Part shown: positions 41,682 to 52,250 of the stretch, in pieces
Layout: the number at the start of each line of letters is the position of its first letter
How positions within the stretch are numbered: position 1 is the first letter of the stretch
Assembly (NCBI RefSeq): GCF_002863005.1
Contig: NZ_PKDG01000035.1
Coordinates: forward strand, 1-58,266
Direction: 5' to 3'
DNA from: Pseudoxanthomonas sp.
Lineage (GTDB): Bacteria; Pseudomonadota; Gammaproteobacteria; Xanthomonadales; Xanthomonadaceae
DNA: 58,266 nt
The notes under the pieces: model-generated
Told to the model about the DNA's origin: nothing
The model's database searches: none
Seen by the model: the letters and a program-made list of their open reading frames with translations, nothing else
Made by a program: the position numbers and the translations under genes

Positions 41682-42185
41682 TCACGGACCGCCGGGTGCG
41701 CGGATCAGCGCGTCGTTCAGCGCATCGCTGGCATTGAGGTTCTGGTAGGCGCCGAGGGTGTCCACGCCAACATCGATGCGGGTGATGGTCCGGATGTCCT
41801 GGTCGTCGAGTGTGTTCTGGATGACCAGGCCGCCGGCGGCACTCACGGGGTCGAAGCGGTTGCCGTTGCCCACCTGCACGACGAGACCACGGTTGAAATC
41901 GGCCAGCGCCTGCGCCTGTTCGGGCGTAAGGCGCGCCACGTCGGGTACGTGCACGGCGATGCGTGCGGTGAGCTCGCCGTTGAGGTACACCACGCGCTCG
42001 ATGCCGAACGACAGCATCATGCCGGACGGCATCTGGAAACCGCCGCGCATCCGGTCGAGGCGACCGGGATCGACCGGTTGCCATTCGGCGCCAAGGTCGC
42101 CGCCCTGCCCGCGCGCGCCCAGGGGCGCCAGCACCAGTGCCAGCATCATCGCGATGCGGTATGCGCATACCCGATTGGCGGCCAT
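41682..42185 (-). CDS. FapE-like exported protein, 167 aa
   Basis: A signal peptide (MMLALVLAPLGARG) precedes a mature part with LDRMRGGFQMPSGM, an RGG motif shared with Fap accessory proteins, and a hydrophobic beta-rich C-terminus with GGLVIQNTLDDQDIRTITRI. Position between the protease and FapF genes equals that of fapE. It begins one base after the protease stop. Assignment rests on position and the shared LDRxRGG motif. Confidence 0.6.
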   Translation of the reverse strand: MAANRVCAYRIAMMLALVLAPLGARGQGGDLGAEWQPVDPGRLDRMRGGFQMPSGMMLSFGIERVVYLNGELTARIAVHVPDVARLTPEQAQALADFNRGLVVQVGNGNRFDPVSAAGGLVIQNTLDDQDIRTITRIDVGVDTLGAYQNLNASDALNDALIRAPGGP

Positions 42186-42186
42186 G

Positions 42187-42891
42187 TCAGATGTCTCCCG
42201 GACCGCGCCGCGGCACGGTAACGTTGCGCAGGCCATCGCGCTGGATTCCCATGTCGAGCGGCGCCGGAGGTGCGGTCTTCCAGTCGCTGGCCTGGTTGAA
42301 GCGGGCGCGCTCGCGCTGGTTGTGCACGACGAACATCACCCGGTTGTCCCACAGGGCTTCGAAGCGCGAACGCGGCATCGCGCGCGTTCCGCGCGCCGGA
42401 TCGCCGAGCAGGACGCGCCCGTTGCGCAAGCCCTTCACCACCACGAAATGCCGATAACCGCGGTCATTGAGCAAGACGATCGCCGGCACGTTCTCCTGCT
42501 GCAGCTTGTCCAGCGGCAGCTCGAAGCCGTCCGCCTCGTATCCTTTCGAACGCAGGTAGCGCCGCATGTCCAGCAACGAAAACCCTTCCTTCCGGATGCG
42601 CGCCTGGTCGCCGTTGTTGTACATCTGCACGAATACATCCACCTCGCTGACCGGATGACCGTACTGGTGCGTCAGCAGCGTCGCGGTCGCCGCAGAGCCG
42701 CAGCTGAAGTCGTACTGCTGCGGCAATGTGGTCTTGAAGCGGGCTTCCTTCAGGCTGGTCAGGCGGACGGTATAGGCGCCGCCTGGGACGCGTAGGTCGC
42801 TGGTGGCGGCGGAAGCGCCGCCGAGGGTCGCGAACGCGCACGCCAGCGCGACGTGTGCCAGCCAGTGCGCGCGCCGCGAGCCGCGTTTCAT
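42187..42891 (-). CDS. fapD: FapD-like C39 cysteine peptidase, 234 aa
   Basis: A peptidase C39 domain has the catalytic Cys in QQYDFSCGSAATATLL (about residue 64), the His in RHFVVVKGL and the Asp in LLGDPARGTR. An N-terminal signal sequence is present. FapD is the periplasmic or membrane protease of the Fap system. The start overlaps the fapA-like stop as ATGA. A short C-terminal tail follows the domain. Confidence 0.85.
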   Translation of the reverse strand: MKRGSRRAHWLAHVALACAFATLGGASAATSDLRVPGGAYTVRLTSLKEARFKTTLPQQYDFSCGSAATATLLTHQYGHPVSEVDVFVQMYNNGDQARIRKEGFSLLDMRRYLRSKGYEADGFELPLDKLQQENVPAIVLLNDRGYRHFVVVKGLRNGRVLLGDPARGTRAMPRSRFEALWDNRVMFVVHNQRERARFNQASDWKTAPPAPLDMGIQRDGLRNVTVPRRGPGDI

Positions 42892-43307
42892 TGCGGACCG
42901 CCCGCGAAATCGACGGTCACGATCATCGCGTTCTGGATGAGCACGTTGCTGCCGGTGTTCTGGATGACCGTGTTGATGCCGCTGGCGTTGCCGAAGGCGC
43001 CGTCGGCAATGCTGTTCGAGCCACTGGTGACGTGGTGCGCCGTGTTGCCGTCGACGGAGCCTTCCACGTCGATCAGGTTGTCCACCTGCGTCGCATCGCC
43101 GCCCCGCAGACCGGACAGGCGATCGATCGCGACGGCACGCCCGAGTCCGCTGACAGCCACCTGCGGCACCTCCACAGGCATGACGTCGATGACGTGCGCA
43201 ACGGGTGGAACGGTCGCGACGGCATTGTCATCCGCCCACGCGCCGCCGACGGCGAACACCCATCCGCAGGCCGCGATGCGCAGCCCTGTCTGGTAGTGCG
43301 TATGCAT
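42888..43307 (-). CDS. FapA-like protein, 139 aa
   Basis: A signal peptide (ACGWVFAVGGAWAD) is followed by LDRL-type sequence IDRLSGLRGGDA, then NTAHHVTSGSNSIADGAFGN and INTVIQNTGSNVLIQNAMIV. The pair of TGSNxIxDGxF and VIQNTGxNVLIQNA motifs is typical of FapA proteins, proposed chaperones or nucleation regulators of the fibre. ATG 43307 gives MHTHYQTG. It lies downstream of the fibre gene rather than first in the operon as in Pseudomonas. Confidence 0.75.
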   Translation of the reverse strand: MHTHYQTGLRIAACGWVFAVGGAWADDNAVATVPPVAHVIDVMPVEVPQVAVSGLGRAVAIDRLSGLRGGDATQVDNLIDVEGSVDGNTAHHVTSGSNSIADGAFGNASGINTVIQNTGSNVLIQNAMIVTVDFAGGPQ

Positions 43308-43347
43308 GGTCAGTCTCCCTTGCCATGCGTCCACCGCGCGGCGATGG

Positions 43348-43375
43348 GGCGCCCCGCGTGAAGCGGCGGGGCGCC
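43348..43375 (-). promoter_or_regulatory. Strong intercistronic stem-loop after fibre gene
   Basis: The arms GGCGCCCCGC and GCGGGGCGCC pair over ten perfect GC-rich base pairs with an 8-base loop. It lies 50 bases after the fibre-gene stop and 41 bases before the fapA-like start in the transcript. There is no U-run on either side, so it is more likely an mRNA-stabilising or processing element than a simple terminator. It could raise fibre subunit levels above those of the accessory genes. Confidence 0.65.
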
Positions 43376-43424
43376 TTGCGTCCGCGCAGCGTGTCCCGGC
43401 ATCGCCAGGACACCGACGGAACGC

Positions 43425-44951
43425 TTATGGTCCTACGGTGAGGTTGGCTTGGACAGTGATGCCCTGCTGGATCAGCGAGGCCATGCCGCTGTTCTGTGCC
43501 GCCACCATGATGCCGGCCGCCGACTGTCCGACGCTGGTCATGTTGTTCGACATGTCGAACGCACCCGCGTCGACTGCGACGGAGCCGCCCGCACCGCCTG
43601 CACCGCCGGTCGCGCCGTTGCCGACGCCGCCGTTGCCGTCACCGCCCATGCCGTCACCGCCGTTGCCGACGCCGCCCGCACCACCGGTCGCACCGACCGC
43701 GCCACTGGCACCGTTGCCGGCGGTGGCATCGCCGTTGCTGGCCGTGGAGGACGCGCTGCCGTTGCTCGCATCGCCGTTGCTGGCATCCCCACCATCGCCA
43801 CCGTCGCCGGCGGTCGCGGTCAGCGTGCCGCCCGTGCCACCCATGCCCGAACCGGCGCCGCCGCTGGCGGTGGCGTCGCCACCCGTGCCGGAGCCGGCAC
43901 CTCCGGTGCCCATGCCGTCGCCACCGGTCCCGGTCGCGTCACCGGATGTACCGGCACCGGCAGTCGCAGTGCTGGCGCCGCCGGTCGAGGTCGCATTCCC
44001 CGAGGTGCCGGCGCCGCCCGTGGCTGTTCCGTCGCCGCTGGTGCCGTCGCCGGCACCACGCTCGCGGACATTCCCGCTGCCCGCTCCTGCGTCGCCACCG
44101 GAGGCGTCCGCGATCGAACCCGTGTCGCCGCTGGCGCTGCCTGCATCGCCGCCCGATGCGCCCGTTGCACCGTCGCCATCGCCGCCCCAGCCACCCGCAT
44201 CGCCGCCCCGACCGCGTCCGTTTCCGGCGGTCGCATCGCTGTCGCCGCCCCAGCCGCGTCCATCGCCGCCATTCGCGCCACGGATGTCGTTGGCGTTACC
44301 GCCACGGCCGCCATCGCCCGCCGTCGCGTCGCCGATGGACGCGCTGCCATTGGACGAATCGCCGGCCGTCGCATCGCCAATGCTGGCGCTGCCGCCGCTT
44401 CCGCCGTCGCCGCCACTGCCGCCATTGCCACCGTCGCCGCCGCTGCCGGAACCGCCGCCAGCTTCGCCGCCGTAGCCGTTTCCGCCATAGCCGGCGCCGC
44501 CACGTCCGCCGCTGCCGCCATTGGCATTGCCCCAGTTCTTGGCGACGTTGCCGATGTCGTGCACGGTCACGCCGGACACGCTGCCGTCCAGGCGCGTTTC
44601 GGCCACAGCCTTGCTGTGGTTGAAGGAATTGGAGAATGAGGAAGTGGCGGTGCTGCCGTTGTTGGCCGCGGTGGAACCGTAGCCCTCCGCACTGGCGCGG
44701 CCGCTATTGTTGCGGTTGTCGCCGTCATGCGTGCTGTTGTCGCTGTGGTCCGAATTGTCGGAGTTGTCGGAATTGTCGGAGTTGTCGCTGTTGTCCGTGT
44801 TGGTGCTGTTGTTGCTCATGTCCACCGCGAGATTGACCAGGATGTCGTCTCCCCGGCCGTTCTCGGTGTTGGTTTGTTGCGCGAATGCCTGTCCCGTCGT
44901 GCCGAGCGCCAGCAATACCGCCGATGCGATCAGTGTCTTGCGAATGCACAT
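43425..44951 (-). CDS. Fap-type amyloid fibre protein, very Gly/Asp/Ala-rich, 508 aa
   Basis: A signal peptide (residues 1-24, ending QAFAQQ) leads into an Asn/Asp/Ser-rich zone in which NSD triplets repeat (about residues 50-75), a short ordered segment (ETRLDGSVSGVTVHDIGNVA), and then some 270 residues of Gly-dominated repeats such as GDATAGD, GGDGGNGG and SGDATGTGGD. The C-terminus has the ordered strand-like end SGMASLIQQGITVQANLTVGP with QN motifs. Position and partners make it the FapC/FapB-type fibre subunit, but the extent of the Gly/Asp repeats is far beyond canonical FapC. Ribosome site AAGGAG precedes ATG 44951. Calcium or other cation binding by the Gly/Asp repeats is possible. 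Confidence 0.7.
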   Translation of the reverse strand: MCIRKTLIASAVLLALGTTGQAFAQQTNTENGRGDDILVNLAVDMSNNSTNTDNSDNSDNSDNSDNSDHSDNSTHDGDNRNNSGRASAEGYGSTAANNGSTATSSFSNSFNHSKAVAETRLDGSVSGVTVHDIGNVAKNWGNANGGSGGRGGAGYGGNGYGGEAGGGSGSGGDGGNGGSGGDGGSGGSASIGDATAGDSSNGSASIGDATAGDGGRGGNANDIRGANGGDGRGWGGDSDATAGNGRGRGGDAGGWGGDGDGATGASGGDAGSASGDTGSIADASGGDAGAGSGNVRERGAGDGTSGDGTATGGAGTSGNATSTGGASTATAGAGTSGDATGTGGDGMGTGGAGSGTGGDATASGGAGSGMGGTGGTLTATAGDGGDGGDASNGDASNGSASSTASNGDATAGNGASGAVGATGGAGGVGNGGDGMGGDGNGGVGNGATGGAGGAGGSVAVDAGAFDMSNNMTSVGQSAAGIMVAAQNSGMASLIQQGITVQANLTVGP

Positions 44952-45121
44952 GTCCAGTCTCCTTGTGGCCGCTCCGGGACCCAGGGGAAGCCCCTAAAAA
45001 GCGACGCGGGTCACGGTTGCACGCCAATCGTTATCCGCAACCCGGCACAAGGTTAAAAATCTGTTCGAGCAGGGACCGTTCGTCCGCTCAGTCGCGGCGC
45101 TGTAACAGGTCGAACATGGAT

Positions 45122-45141
45122 GTCCGGCAAGAAAGCCGGAC
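45122..45141. repeat. Short hairpin downstream of crcB
   Basis: GTCCGGC and GCCGGAC form a 7-bp stem with loop AAGAAA, 14 bases beyond the crcB stop in its reading direction. No U-run follows, so termination is uncertain. The rest of the 203-base gap between crcB and the fibre gene shows no gene; it must hold the promoter of the amyloid operon, which reads leftward from it. Confidence 0.35.
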
Positions 45142-45154
45142 GATGTTGTGCGCC

Positions 45155-45568
45155 TTACCAAGACGGCGCGCGAACCGCGCCTGCGACGCGTGCACCCAGC
45201 CATACCAGCAGCAGGCCGGCGACCAGAGTGATGGCGAGATAGCCCAGCGCACTGCCCTGCCGGTCCGAACGCGCGAACAGCAGGCATTCGACCATGAGCG
45301 CCGAATACGTGGTCAACGCGCCCAGCACGCCGACCATCAGGAATGCGCGCCAGTAGATCGCCGAAGGACCACGCGCTTCCAGCCACATGGCCAGGAAACC
45401 GGCGGCGAACGAGCCGATCATGTTCACCGCGAACGTGCCCCACGGGAATCCGGTCCCCAGCTGGCGCAGCAGGACGCCGCCGAGCCAGAAGCGCGCCGCC
45501 GCGCCGAGGGCGCCACCCGCCATCACCAGCGCGAGCTGTTGCCACCAGATCCAGGCGTGTACCGGCAT
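45155..45568 (-). CDS. crcB: Fluoride ion transporter CrcB/Fluc
   Basis: Four membrane helices are present with the family motifs GALGAAARFWLGG and GTFAVNMIGSFAAGF (the pore Asn) and GALTTYSAL. Fluc channels export fluoride as dual-topology dimers. Length 137 aa is normal. It lies 22 bases after rarA in the same direction, so it is transcribed in the ftsK-lolA-rarA-crcB block; no fluoride riboswitch of its own is apparent. Confidence 0.93.
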   Translation of the reverse strand: MPVHAWIWWQQLALVMAGGALGAAARFWLGGVLLRQLGTGFPWGTFAVNMIGSFAAGFLAMWLEARGPSAIYWRAFLMVGVLGALTTYSALMVECLLFARSDRQGSALGYLAITLVAGLLLVWLGARVAGAVRAPSW

Positions 45569-45590
45569 GCGTCGTGTCCTGTCTTGGAAT

Positions 45591-46958
45591 TCAGTCGTCG
45601 CGACCGGCCCGCGTCCGGGCCTGTCGGCGGGCCTCGCGCAAGCGATCGAGTTTTTCCTTCAACTTGATCTCGAGCCCGCGCTCGACCGGCGCATAGTACG
45701 TCCGCTCGCCCATGGCGTCGGGGAAGGCGGTCTGGTCCAACGCGATGCCGCCTTCGGCATCGTGGTCGTACTGGTACCCGGTACCGTAACCGAGCGACTT
45801 CATCAGCTTGGTCGGTGCGTTGCGCAGGTGCATCGGTACCTCCTGCGTGCCGTACTCGCGCACATCGGCTTTCGCCGCGTTGAACGCCATGTAGCCCGCA
45901 TTCGATTTCGCGGTGCTGGCGAGGTAGATAACCAATTGCGCCAGGGCGAGGTCCCCCTCGGGGCTTCCGAGACGCTCATACGTGTCCCACGCATCGATCG
46001 CCATCTGCAGCGCGCGGGGATCCGCCAGTCCGATGTCTTCCACGGCCATCCGCGTCATGCGGCGCGCGAGATAGGCGGGATCGCAGCCGCCATCCAGCAT
46101 GCGCGCTAGCCAGTACACCGCTCCGTCGGGATTGGAACTGCGCACCGACTTGTGCAAGGCGGAGATCTGGTCGTAGAACTGCTCCCCACCCTTGTCGAAG
46201 CGGCGCGTGCGGTCCGCCAGTACCTGCACCAGCGTCTGCGGTGTGATGCGCCCGCCTTCGTCGGCCGCCAGTTCCGCGGCGATCTCCAGCAGCGTGAGCC
46301 CTCGCCGGACGTCGCCGTCCGCGGCCGTCGCGATCTCGAGCAGCGCCTCAGCGTCGACATGAAGCCCCAGATCGCCAAGCCCGCGCTCGCCATCCGCCAG
46401 TGCCAGTTGCAGCGCCTGCCGGATGTCCTCCGGCGACACCGCTTCCATCACGTGCACGCGACACCGCGACAGCAGGGCCGAGTTGAGTTCGAACGACGGA
46501 TTTTCCGTGGTCGCCCCGACGAAGATGATCGTGCCGCGCTCGATGTGCGGCAGGAACGCATCCTGCTGCGCCTTGTTGAAGCGATGCACCTCGTCCACGA
46601 ACAACACGGTGCGACGCCCGCCGGCGAATCGCTGGGCCGCTTCGGCCAGCACCTGCCGAACCTCGGGAAGACCCGACAGCACGGCCGAGATCGCCTTGAA
46701 TTCCGCGTCGGCATAGCGTGCCAGCAGCAACGACAGCGTGGTCTTGCCGCAACCGGGCGGCCCCCACAGGATCATCGAGTGCACATGGCCGGATTCCACC
46801 GCGCGACGGAGGGCGCTGCCCGGGGCCAGCAGGCGGCGCTGCCCGACCATTTCGTCCAGCGTACGCGGACGCATCCGCTCGGCCAGCGGACGCAGCGCGT
46901 CAGTGTCTGCGCTCAGCAGGTCGACCTGGGGTTCGAGAGGGGTGCGTGTCCTGGCCAC
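45591..46958 (-). CDS. rarA: Replication-associated recombination protein A (MgsA)
   Basis: An AAA+ clamp-loader-like ATPase with the N-terminal RMRPRTLDEMVGQ, Walker A LWGPPGCGKTTLS, Walker B VLFVDEVHRFNKAQQD, sensor 1 IFVGATTENPSFELN and a MgsA-type C-terminal domain. RarA acts at stalled replication forks. The start is GTG 46958 (MARTRTPLEP); no ATG is available nearby. Length 455 aa is typical. Confidence 0.93.
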   Translation of the reverse strand: MARTRTPLEPQVDLLSADTDALRPLAERMRPRTLDEMVGQRRLLAPGSALRRAVESGHVHSMILWGPPGCGKTTLSLLLARYADAEFKAISAVLSGLPEVRQVLAEAAQRFAGGRRTVLFVDEVHRFNKAQQDAFLPHIERGTIIFVGATTENPSFELNSALLSRCRVHVMEAVSPEDIRQALQLALADGERGLGDLGLHVDAEALLEIATAADGDVRRGLTLLEIAAELAADEGGRITPQTLVQVLADRTRRFDKGGEQFYDQISALHKSVRSSNPDGAVYWLARMLDGGCDPAYLARRMTRMAVEDIGLADPRALQMAIDAWDTYERLGSPEGDLALAQLVIYLASTAKSNAGYMAFNAAKADVREYGTQEVPMHLRNAPTKLMKSLGYGTGYQYDHDAEGGIALDQTAFPDAMGERTYYAPVERGLEIKLKEKLDRLREARRQARTRAGRDD

Positions 46959-47005
46959 GCGTCATTGTAACGTCGTGGCCCGTAAGGCTCGTTGACGCGT
47001 GCGTG

Positions 47006-47629
47006 TCAGGGTCCACCGACCACATCGACACCCTTGGCTGGCGCGTACTTGAACGTGCCGGCGGAAAACGCCGGATTGCGCTTCCATCCCGAGAAGCTGA
47101 TCTCGGTGCGCTGGCCCACCGCGTCCTTCACCTCCATCTTGACCAGCGTGCCGTTCGTGAACGCCAGACGCGCCGTCTGGAAGCTGGCATCGCCTTCCTG
47201 CCTGGGCGTCAGCGTCAGCCATTGCACGCCACCCTGCCCGGCGCCCTCCGCCACCTTGAACTGCTGGTCGAGTTTGCCCGGGTCGATCAGTGCAGCGAGC
47301 GGGCTGTTCTCTTCTTCAACCCCCTGCTCGCGGACGGTGGCCTGCTGCAGGTCGGGGTCGTAGACCCACACCTTCTTGCCGTCGGCCACGATCAGTTGCT
47401 CGTACGGCTTGTTGTACTCCCAACGGAACAGGCGCGGCGCGGACAGCGCGACTCGGCCATTCGAGGTCTCCTTCAACTTGCCGCCGCCGTCATAGACCTT
47501 CTGCGTGAACTGGCCATCCAGGCCCTTCAGTCCCGTGGTGAACGTCTTCAACTCGTCGCGTGCGCCGGCGAAGGCGCTGTTGGCGAGCAAGGCAGTGGCG
47601 AGGACAGCGATGCGGGCAGTGCGGAGCAT
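47006..47629 (-). CDS. lolA: Outer-membrane lipoprotein carrier LolA
   Basis: A signal peptide (AVLATALLANSAFAG) and the LolA pattern LKGLDGQFTQKV, RLFRWEYNKPYEQLIVADG and KKVWVYDPDLQQATV are seen. LolA ferries lipoproteins across the periplasm from LolCDE to LolB. ATG 47629 gives MLRTARIAVL with the signal sequence directly after; length 207 aa fits. It lies 92 bases downstream of ftsK, as in other Xanthomonadaceae. Confidence 0.93.
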   Translation of the reverse strand: MLRTARIAVLATALLANSAFAGARDELKTFTTGLKGLDGQFTQKVYDGGGKLKETSNGRVALSAPRLFRWEYNKPYEQLIVADGKKVWVYDPDLQQATVREQGVEEENSPLAALIDPGKLDQQFKVAEGAGQGGVQWLTLTPRQEGDASFQTARLAFTNGTLVKMEVKDAVGQRTEISFSGWKRNPAFSAGTFKYAPAKGVDVVGGP

Positions 47630-47721
47630 GGTGCGTTCCGGTGGGAAGGTGTTGGCGGGAGTGTGCCGGGACGAAACTGAACAGGCTGATGACTGCACTC
47701 GACGGAAATTCAGCCGTTCAG

Positions 47722-50085
47722 TTAGCGCGGTGGCGGCGGTGCCAGGACCTGGCGGTCGCCATTGTGCTCGGGCGGCGTGACGACACCTGCCGCCTCCATC
47801 GCTTCGATCAGGCGCGCGGCGCGGTTGTAGCCGATCTTCAGGCGGCGCTGTACCCCCGATATCGAGGCCCGGCGGCTCTCGGTGACGATCTTCACCGCCT
47901 CGTCGTACAGCGGATCGGACTCGTCGCCGCCACCGCCGCCGGACTCCGGCAGGCCGGTCGGACCGACGACGATGCCATCGCCCATGGTCTGGACTTCCTC
48001 CAGCACGCCTTCGATGTAGTCCGCGGTGCCGCTGGCCTTGAGATGCTCGACGACGCGATGCACTTCCTCATCGCTCACGAAGGCACCGTGGATACGTTCC
48101 GGCATCGCCGTGCCCGGCGGCAGGTAGAGCATGTCGCCGTGGCCCAGCAGCGTCTCGGCGCCCGACTGGTCCAGGATCGTGCGCGAGTCGATCTTCGAGC
48201 TGACCTGGAACGCGATGCGGGTGGGAATGTTGGCCTTGATCAGGCCGGTGATGACGTCCACCGACGGGCGCTGGGTGGCCAGGATAAGGTGGATGCCGGC
48301 GGCACGCGCCTTCTGCGCCAGGCGTGCGATCAGTTCCTCGACCTTCTTGCCGACGATCATCATCATGTCGGCGAATTCGTCGATGAAGATGACGATGAAC
48401 GGCATCGGCTCGAGCGGGCGCGGCGCTTCGGCCAGGTCCGGATTCGGCTTGAACAACGGGTCCATCAACGGCTGGCCCGCGTCCATCGCGTCCTTGACCT
48501 TCTTGTTGAAGCCGGCCAGGTTGCGCACGCCCACCGCGCTCATCAGCTTGTAGCGGCGCTCCATCTCCGCCACGCACCAGCGCAGGCCGTTGGCGGCCTC
48601 CTTCATGTCCGTGACCACCGGGGCCAGCAGGTGCGGGATGCCCTGGTAGACGCTGAGTTCCAGCATCTTCGGGTCGATCATCAACATGCGCAGGTCTTTC
48701 GGCGAGGCCTTGTACAGCAGGCTCAGCACCATCGCGTTGACCGCCACCGACTTGCCCGAACCGGTGGTGCCAGCGACCAGCAGGTGCGGCATGCGCGCCA
48801 GGTCGGCCACGGTGGGCCGGCCGGCGATGTCCTTGCCCAGCGCGAGCGTCAGCACACTGCCGGACTTGTCGTACTCCTTCGAGCGCAACAGTTCGGACAG
48901 GAAGATCATCTCGCGACTGGTGTTGGGGATTTCCAGGCCGATCACCGACTTGCCCGGGATCACGTCAACCACGCGCACCGACTTCACCGACAGGCCGCGC
49001 GCGATGTCCTTGTCCAGCGAGCTGATCTGGCTGACCTTCACGCCGGGCGCGGGCTCCATCTCGAAGCGCGTGATGACCGGTCCCGGATAGGCGCCGACCA
49101 CCTGCACATCGATGCGGAAGTCCTTGAGCTTGAATTCGATCTGCCGCGACAGGGTCTCCAGCGTTTCCTCGGAATAGCCCTTGGTCTGCGGCTTGGGATC
49201 GTCCAGCAGCGACAGCGGCGGCAGGCCGGATTCGTCTCCGCCGGTACCGTGGAACAACGGGATCTGCTGTTCGCGCTTGGCGCGTTCGCTCTTTTCCACC
49301 ACGGCTGGCGCGGGGGGCTCGATCTTGACGGGTTCGCGCTTGGCGCGGGCGACGGCGTCGATCTTGCGGACGATCTCGCGCTCTTCGCGCATGGCGCGGG
49401 TCTGCTGCCACTCGTTCGCCTGCTGCCCGCCACGGCGGAACAGGTCGGGCAGCATCAGCACGTACTTGCCGATGCGCTCCATCACCGCGAACCAGGACAG
49501 GCCAGTGGCGAGCGTCACCGAAGTCAGGAACAGCACCAGCAGGAACAGGTTGCCGCCCAGGCCGCCGAACAGCTTCAGCAGCGACTTGCCGACCAGCGTG
49601 CCGAGGATGCCGCCGGCACCGTCGGTGAGCGATTCGGCCGGAACGCCGCGCATGAACAACAGGCCAGTCGCCGAGATCAGGAAGGCGACCATGCCGATCA
49701 GGCGCAATGCCGGCCCCAGGTCCGCCTGCCCGTCTCCATCGGTATCCATGCCGAACAGCGCGATCCACGCGATCGCCCCCAGGATGAAAGGCAGCACGAA
49801 CGCCACATACCCGAACAGCGACAGCAGCAAGGCCGACAGATAGGCGCCGGCAAGCCCGCCCATGTTGTGCACCGGCGCGGTGATGCTGCCGGACTGCGAC
49901 CAGCTCTGGTCCTGCGGCGAGAAGGTGAAGAGGCTGGCCAGCAGGTAGAGCAGCAGCGGCGCGATCGCGATGAGCGCCAGGTCGCGCCACAGGCGTTGCC
50001 TGCGCGGATTCGGCGGCGAGGCCTGCTTGCGCGCGGCCGCATTGCCGCCCTTGGATTTGCCGTTGTCCGGGAGCTGCTTCGCCAC
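47722..50085 (-). CDS. ftsK: DNA translocase FtsK
   Basis: Four to five N-terminal membrane helices (residues 33-185) tether the protein to the septum; a linker follows, then the motor domain with Walker [24 protein letters not shown] and [12 protein letters not shown], and the C-terminal gamma domain that reads KOPS ([23 protein letters not shown]). FtsK pumps DNA toward dif and activates XerD. The 787-aa form with a short linker is typical for this family. A GC-rich imperfect hairpin lies in the 288-base gap before the divergent trxB. Confidence 0.95.
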   Translation of the reverse strand: MAKQLPDNGKSKGGNAAARKQASPPNPRRQRLWRDLALIAIAPLLLYLLASLFTFSPQDQSWSQSGSITAPVHNMGGLAGAYLSALLLSLFGYVAFVLPFILGAIAWIALFGMDTDGDGQADLGPALRLIGMVAFLISATGLLFMRGVPAESLTDGAGGILGTLVGKSLLKLFGGLGGNLFLLVLFLTSVTLATGLSWFAVMERIGKYVLMLPDLFRRGGQQANEWQQTRAMREEREIVRKIDAVARAKREPVKIEPPAPAVVEKSERAKREQQIPLFHGTGGDESGLPPLSLLDDPKPQTKGYSEETLETLSRQIEFKLKDFRIDVQVVGAYPGPVITRFEMEPAPGVKVSQISSLDKDIARGLSVKSVRVVDVIPGKSVIGLEIPNTSREMIFLSELLRSKEYDKSGSVLTLALGKDIAGRPTVADLARMPHLLVAGTTGSGKSVAVNAMVLSLLYKASPKDLRMLMIDPKMLELSVYQGIPHLLAPVVTDMKEAANGLRWCVAEMERRYKLMSAVGVRNLAGFNKKVKDAMDAGQPLMDPLFKPNPDLAEAPRPLEPMPFIVIFIDEFADMMMIVGKKVEELIARLAQKARAAGIHLILATQRPSVDVITGLIKANIPTRIAFQVSSKIDSRTILDQSGAETLLGHGDMLYLPPGTAMPERIHGAFVSDEEVHRVVEHLKASGTADYIEGVLEEVQTMGDGIVVGPTGLPESGGGGGDESDPLYDEAVKIVTESRRASISGVQRRLKIGYNRAARLIEAMEAAGVVTPPEHNGDRQVLAPPPPR

Positions 50086-50283
50086 CTTTGGACCAGACCT
50101 TAGGAAATTTCTGTTAGTGATTGATACTAAACGAATCGTATGCGATGCGACAGCGCGCCGGTCAAGCTTCGGGCCTGTCCGTCCGAAGACCGGATAGCAA
50201 AAACGCCGCGCGGTCGCGCAGCGTCTTCGATTGACCTGTCCGGGCGCCGGCCTGCATCACCGCTTTCCATCTGCGCGCCTTGA

Positions 50284-51327
<1,044 letters not shown>

Positions 51328-51351
51328 CACCGACGCGGGCGGCCTCCACGG

Positions 51352-52239
51352 ATGGACAAGCTGCTGATCAAGCAATGCCTGTTCTACGGCAGTTGGCTCG
51401 TCTGGCCCTTCATGGCGTGGCTGCTGTGGCGACTGCGCCATCGACACGCCCGCGGCTGGCTCGTTCTGCTGCTTGCGGGTTGCCTGCTGTTCGCATGGGC
51501 GCGTTTCGTCGAGCCGCAGCGCATCCGGGTCCAGCAGACGGTGCTCGACGGGACCGGCGCCCCGCTGCGACTCGTCCTGATCAGTGACATCCATCTGGGC
51601 GTGTACAAGGACGCGGCATACCTGCGGCGCCTGGTCGACCGCATCAATACATTGCAGGCCGATGCCGTCGTGATCGCGGGCGACTTCACCTACGAGCCCG
51701 ACGGCGCCTCGCTGCAGGCGATGTTCGCGCCACTCGCCGGGCTGCGACGGCCGTCCTACGCGGTGCTGGGCAACCATGACCAGCAGGCCCCGGGGCCCGA
51801 CATCGATACGGAATTGCGCGCCGCCCTGGCCGGACATGGCGTCACGGTGATCGAAGGCACGTCGGTAACGCTGGGCGGCTTCCGATTGGCCGGACTGGGG
51901 GATCGCTGGGCCGACCGGGACGATCCGGGTTTCCTGTCGGGCGTGCCATCGGCCCTCCCCACGCTGGTACTCACCCACAATCCGGACAGTGCGATCCGAC
52001 TGGACCCACGGCAGACCGTGCTGGTACTGGCGGGTCATACGCATGGCGGCCAGATCCGCCTTCCCTGGATCTACCGGCACGTGATTCCCAGCCGGTATGG
52101 ATTCGATCGGGGCGAGCAGTACCTGGCCACGCCGGAAGGGCGCGTGCGGGTTTACACCACGGTGGGGACGGGTGAGATCGGCCTGCCGATGCGGCTCTTC
52201 AATCCGCCCACCATCGACCTGCTCGACCTGCGTCCGTAG
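51352..52239 (+). CDS. Membrane-anchored metallophosphoesterase, 295 aa
   Basis: One or two N-terminal membrane helices (FMAWLLWRLR, then WLVLLLAGCLLFAWARF) precede a calcineurin-like domain with the metal motifs LISDIHLGVYKD, AGDFTYEPDG, LGNHDQQA and LAGHTHGGQIRLP. The group includes YkuE/YaeI-like lipid or nucleotide phosphodiesterases. It begins 24 bases after trxB and is followed by the GNAT gene in the same direction. Confidence 0.85.
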   Translation: MDKLLIKQCLFYGSWLVWPFMAWLLWRLRHRHARGWLVLLLAGCLLFAWARFVEPQRIRVQQTVLDGTGAPLRLVLISDIHLGVYKDAAYLRRLVDRINTLQADAVVIAGDFTYEPDGASLQAMFAPLAGLRRPSYAVLGNHDQQAPGPDIDTELRAALAGHGVTVIEGTSVTLGGFRLAGLGDRWADRDDPGFLSGVPSALPTLVLTHNPDSAIRLDPRQTVLVLAGHTHGGQIRLPWIYRHVIPSRYGFDRGEQYLATPEGRVRVYTTVGTGEIGLPMRLFNPPTIDLLDLRP

Positions 52240-52250
52240 TCTGCGTGCCG

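Noticed and set aside
43800..44900. Repeated DNA resembling a repeat array or CRISPR
   Set aside because: Repeats are irregular, in frame and encode Gly/Asp and NSD tracts of the fibre protein; there are no constant-length spacers.
45569..45590. Fluoride riboswitch before crcB
   Set aside because: Only 22 bases separate rarA and crcB, too short for the aptamer; crcB is read from the upstream operon.
47560..50103. Long + strand frame antisense to ftsK
   Set aside because: Shadow of ftsK in a GC-rich genome; no recognisable domain and low-complexity composition.
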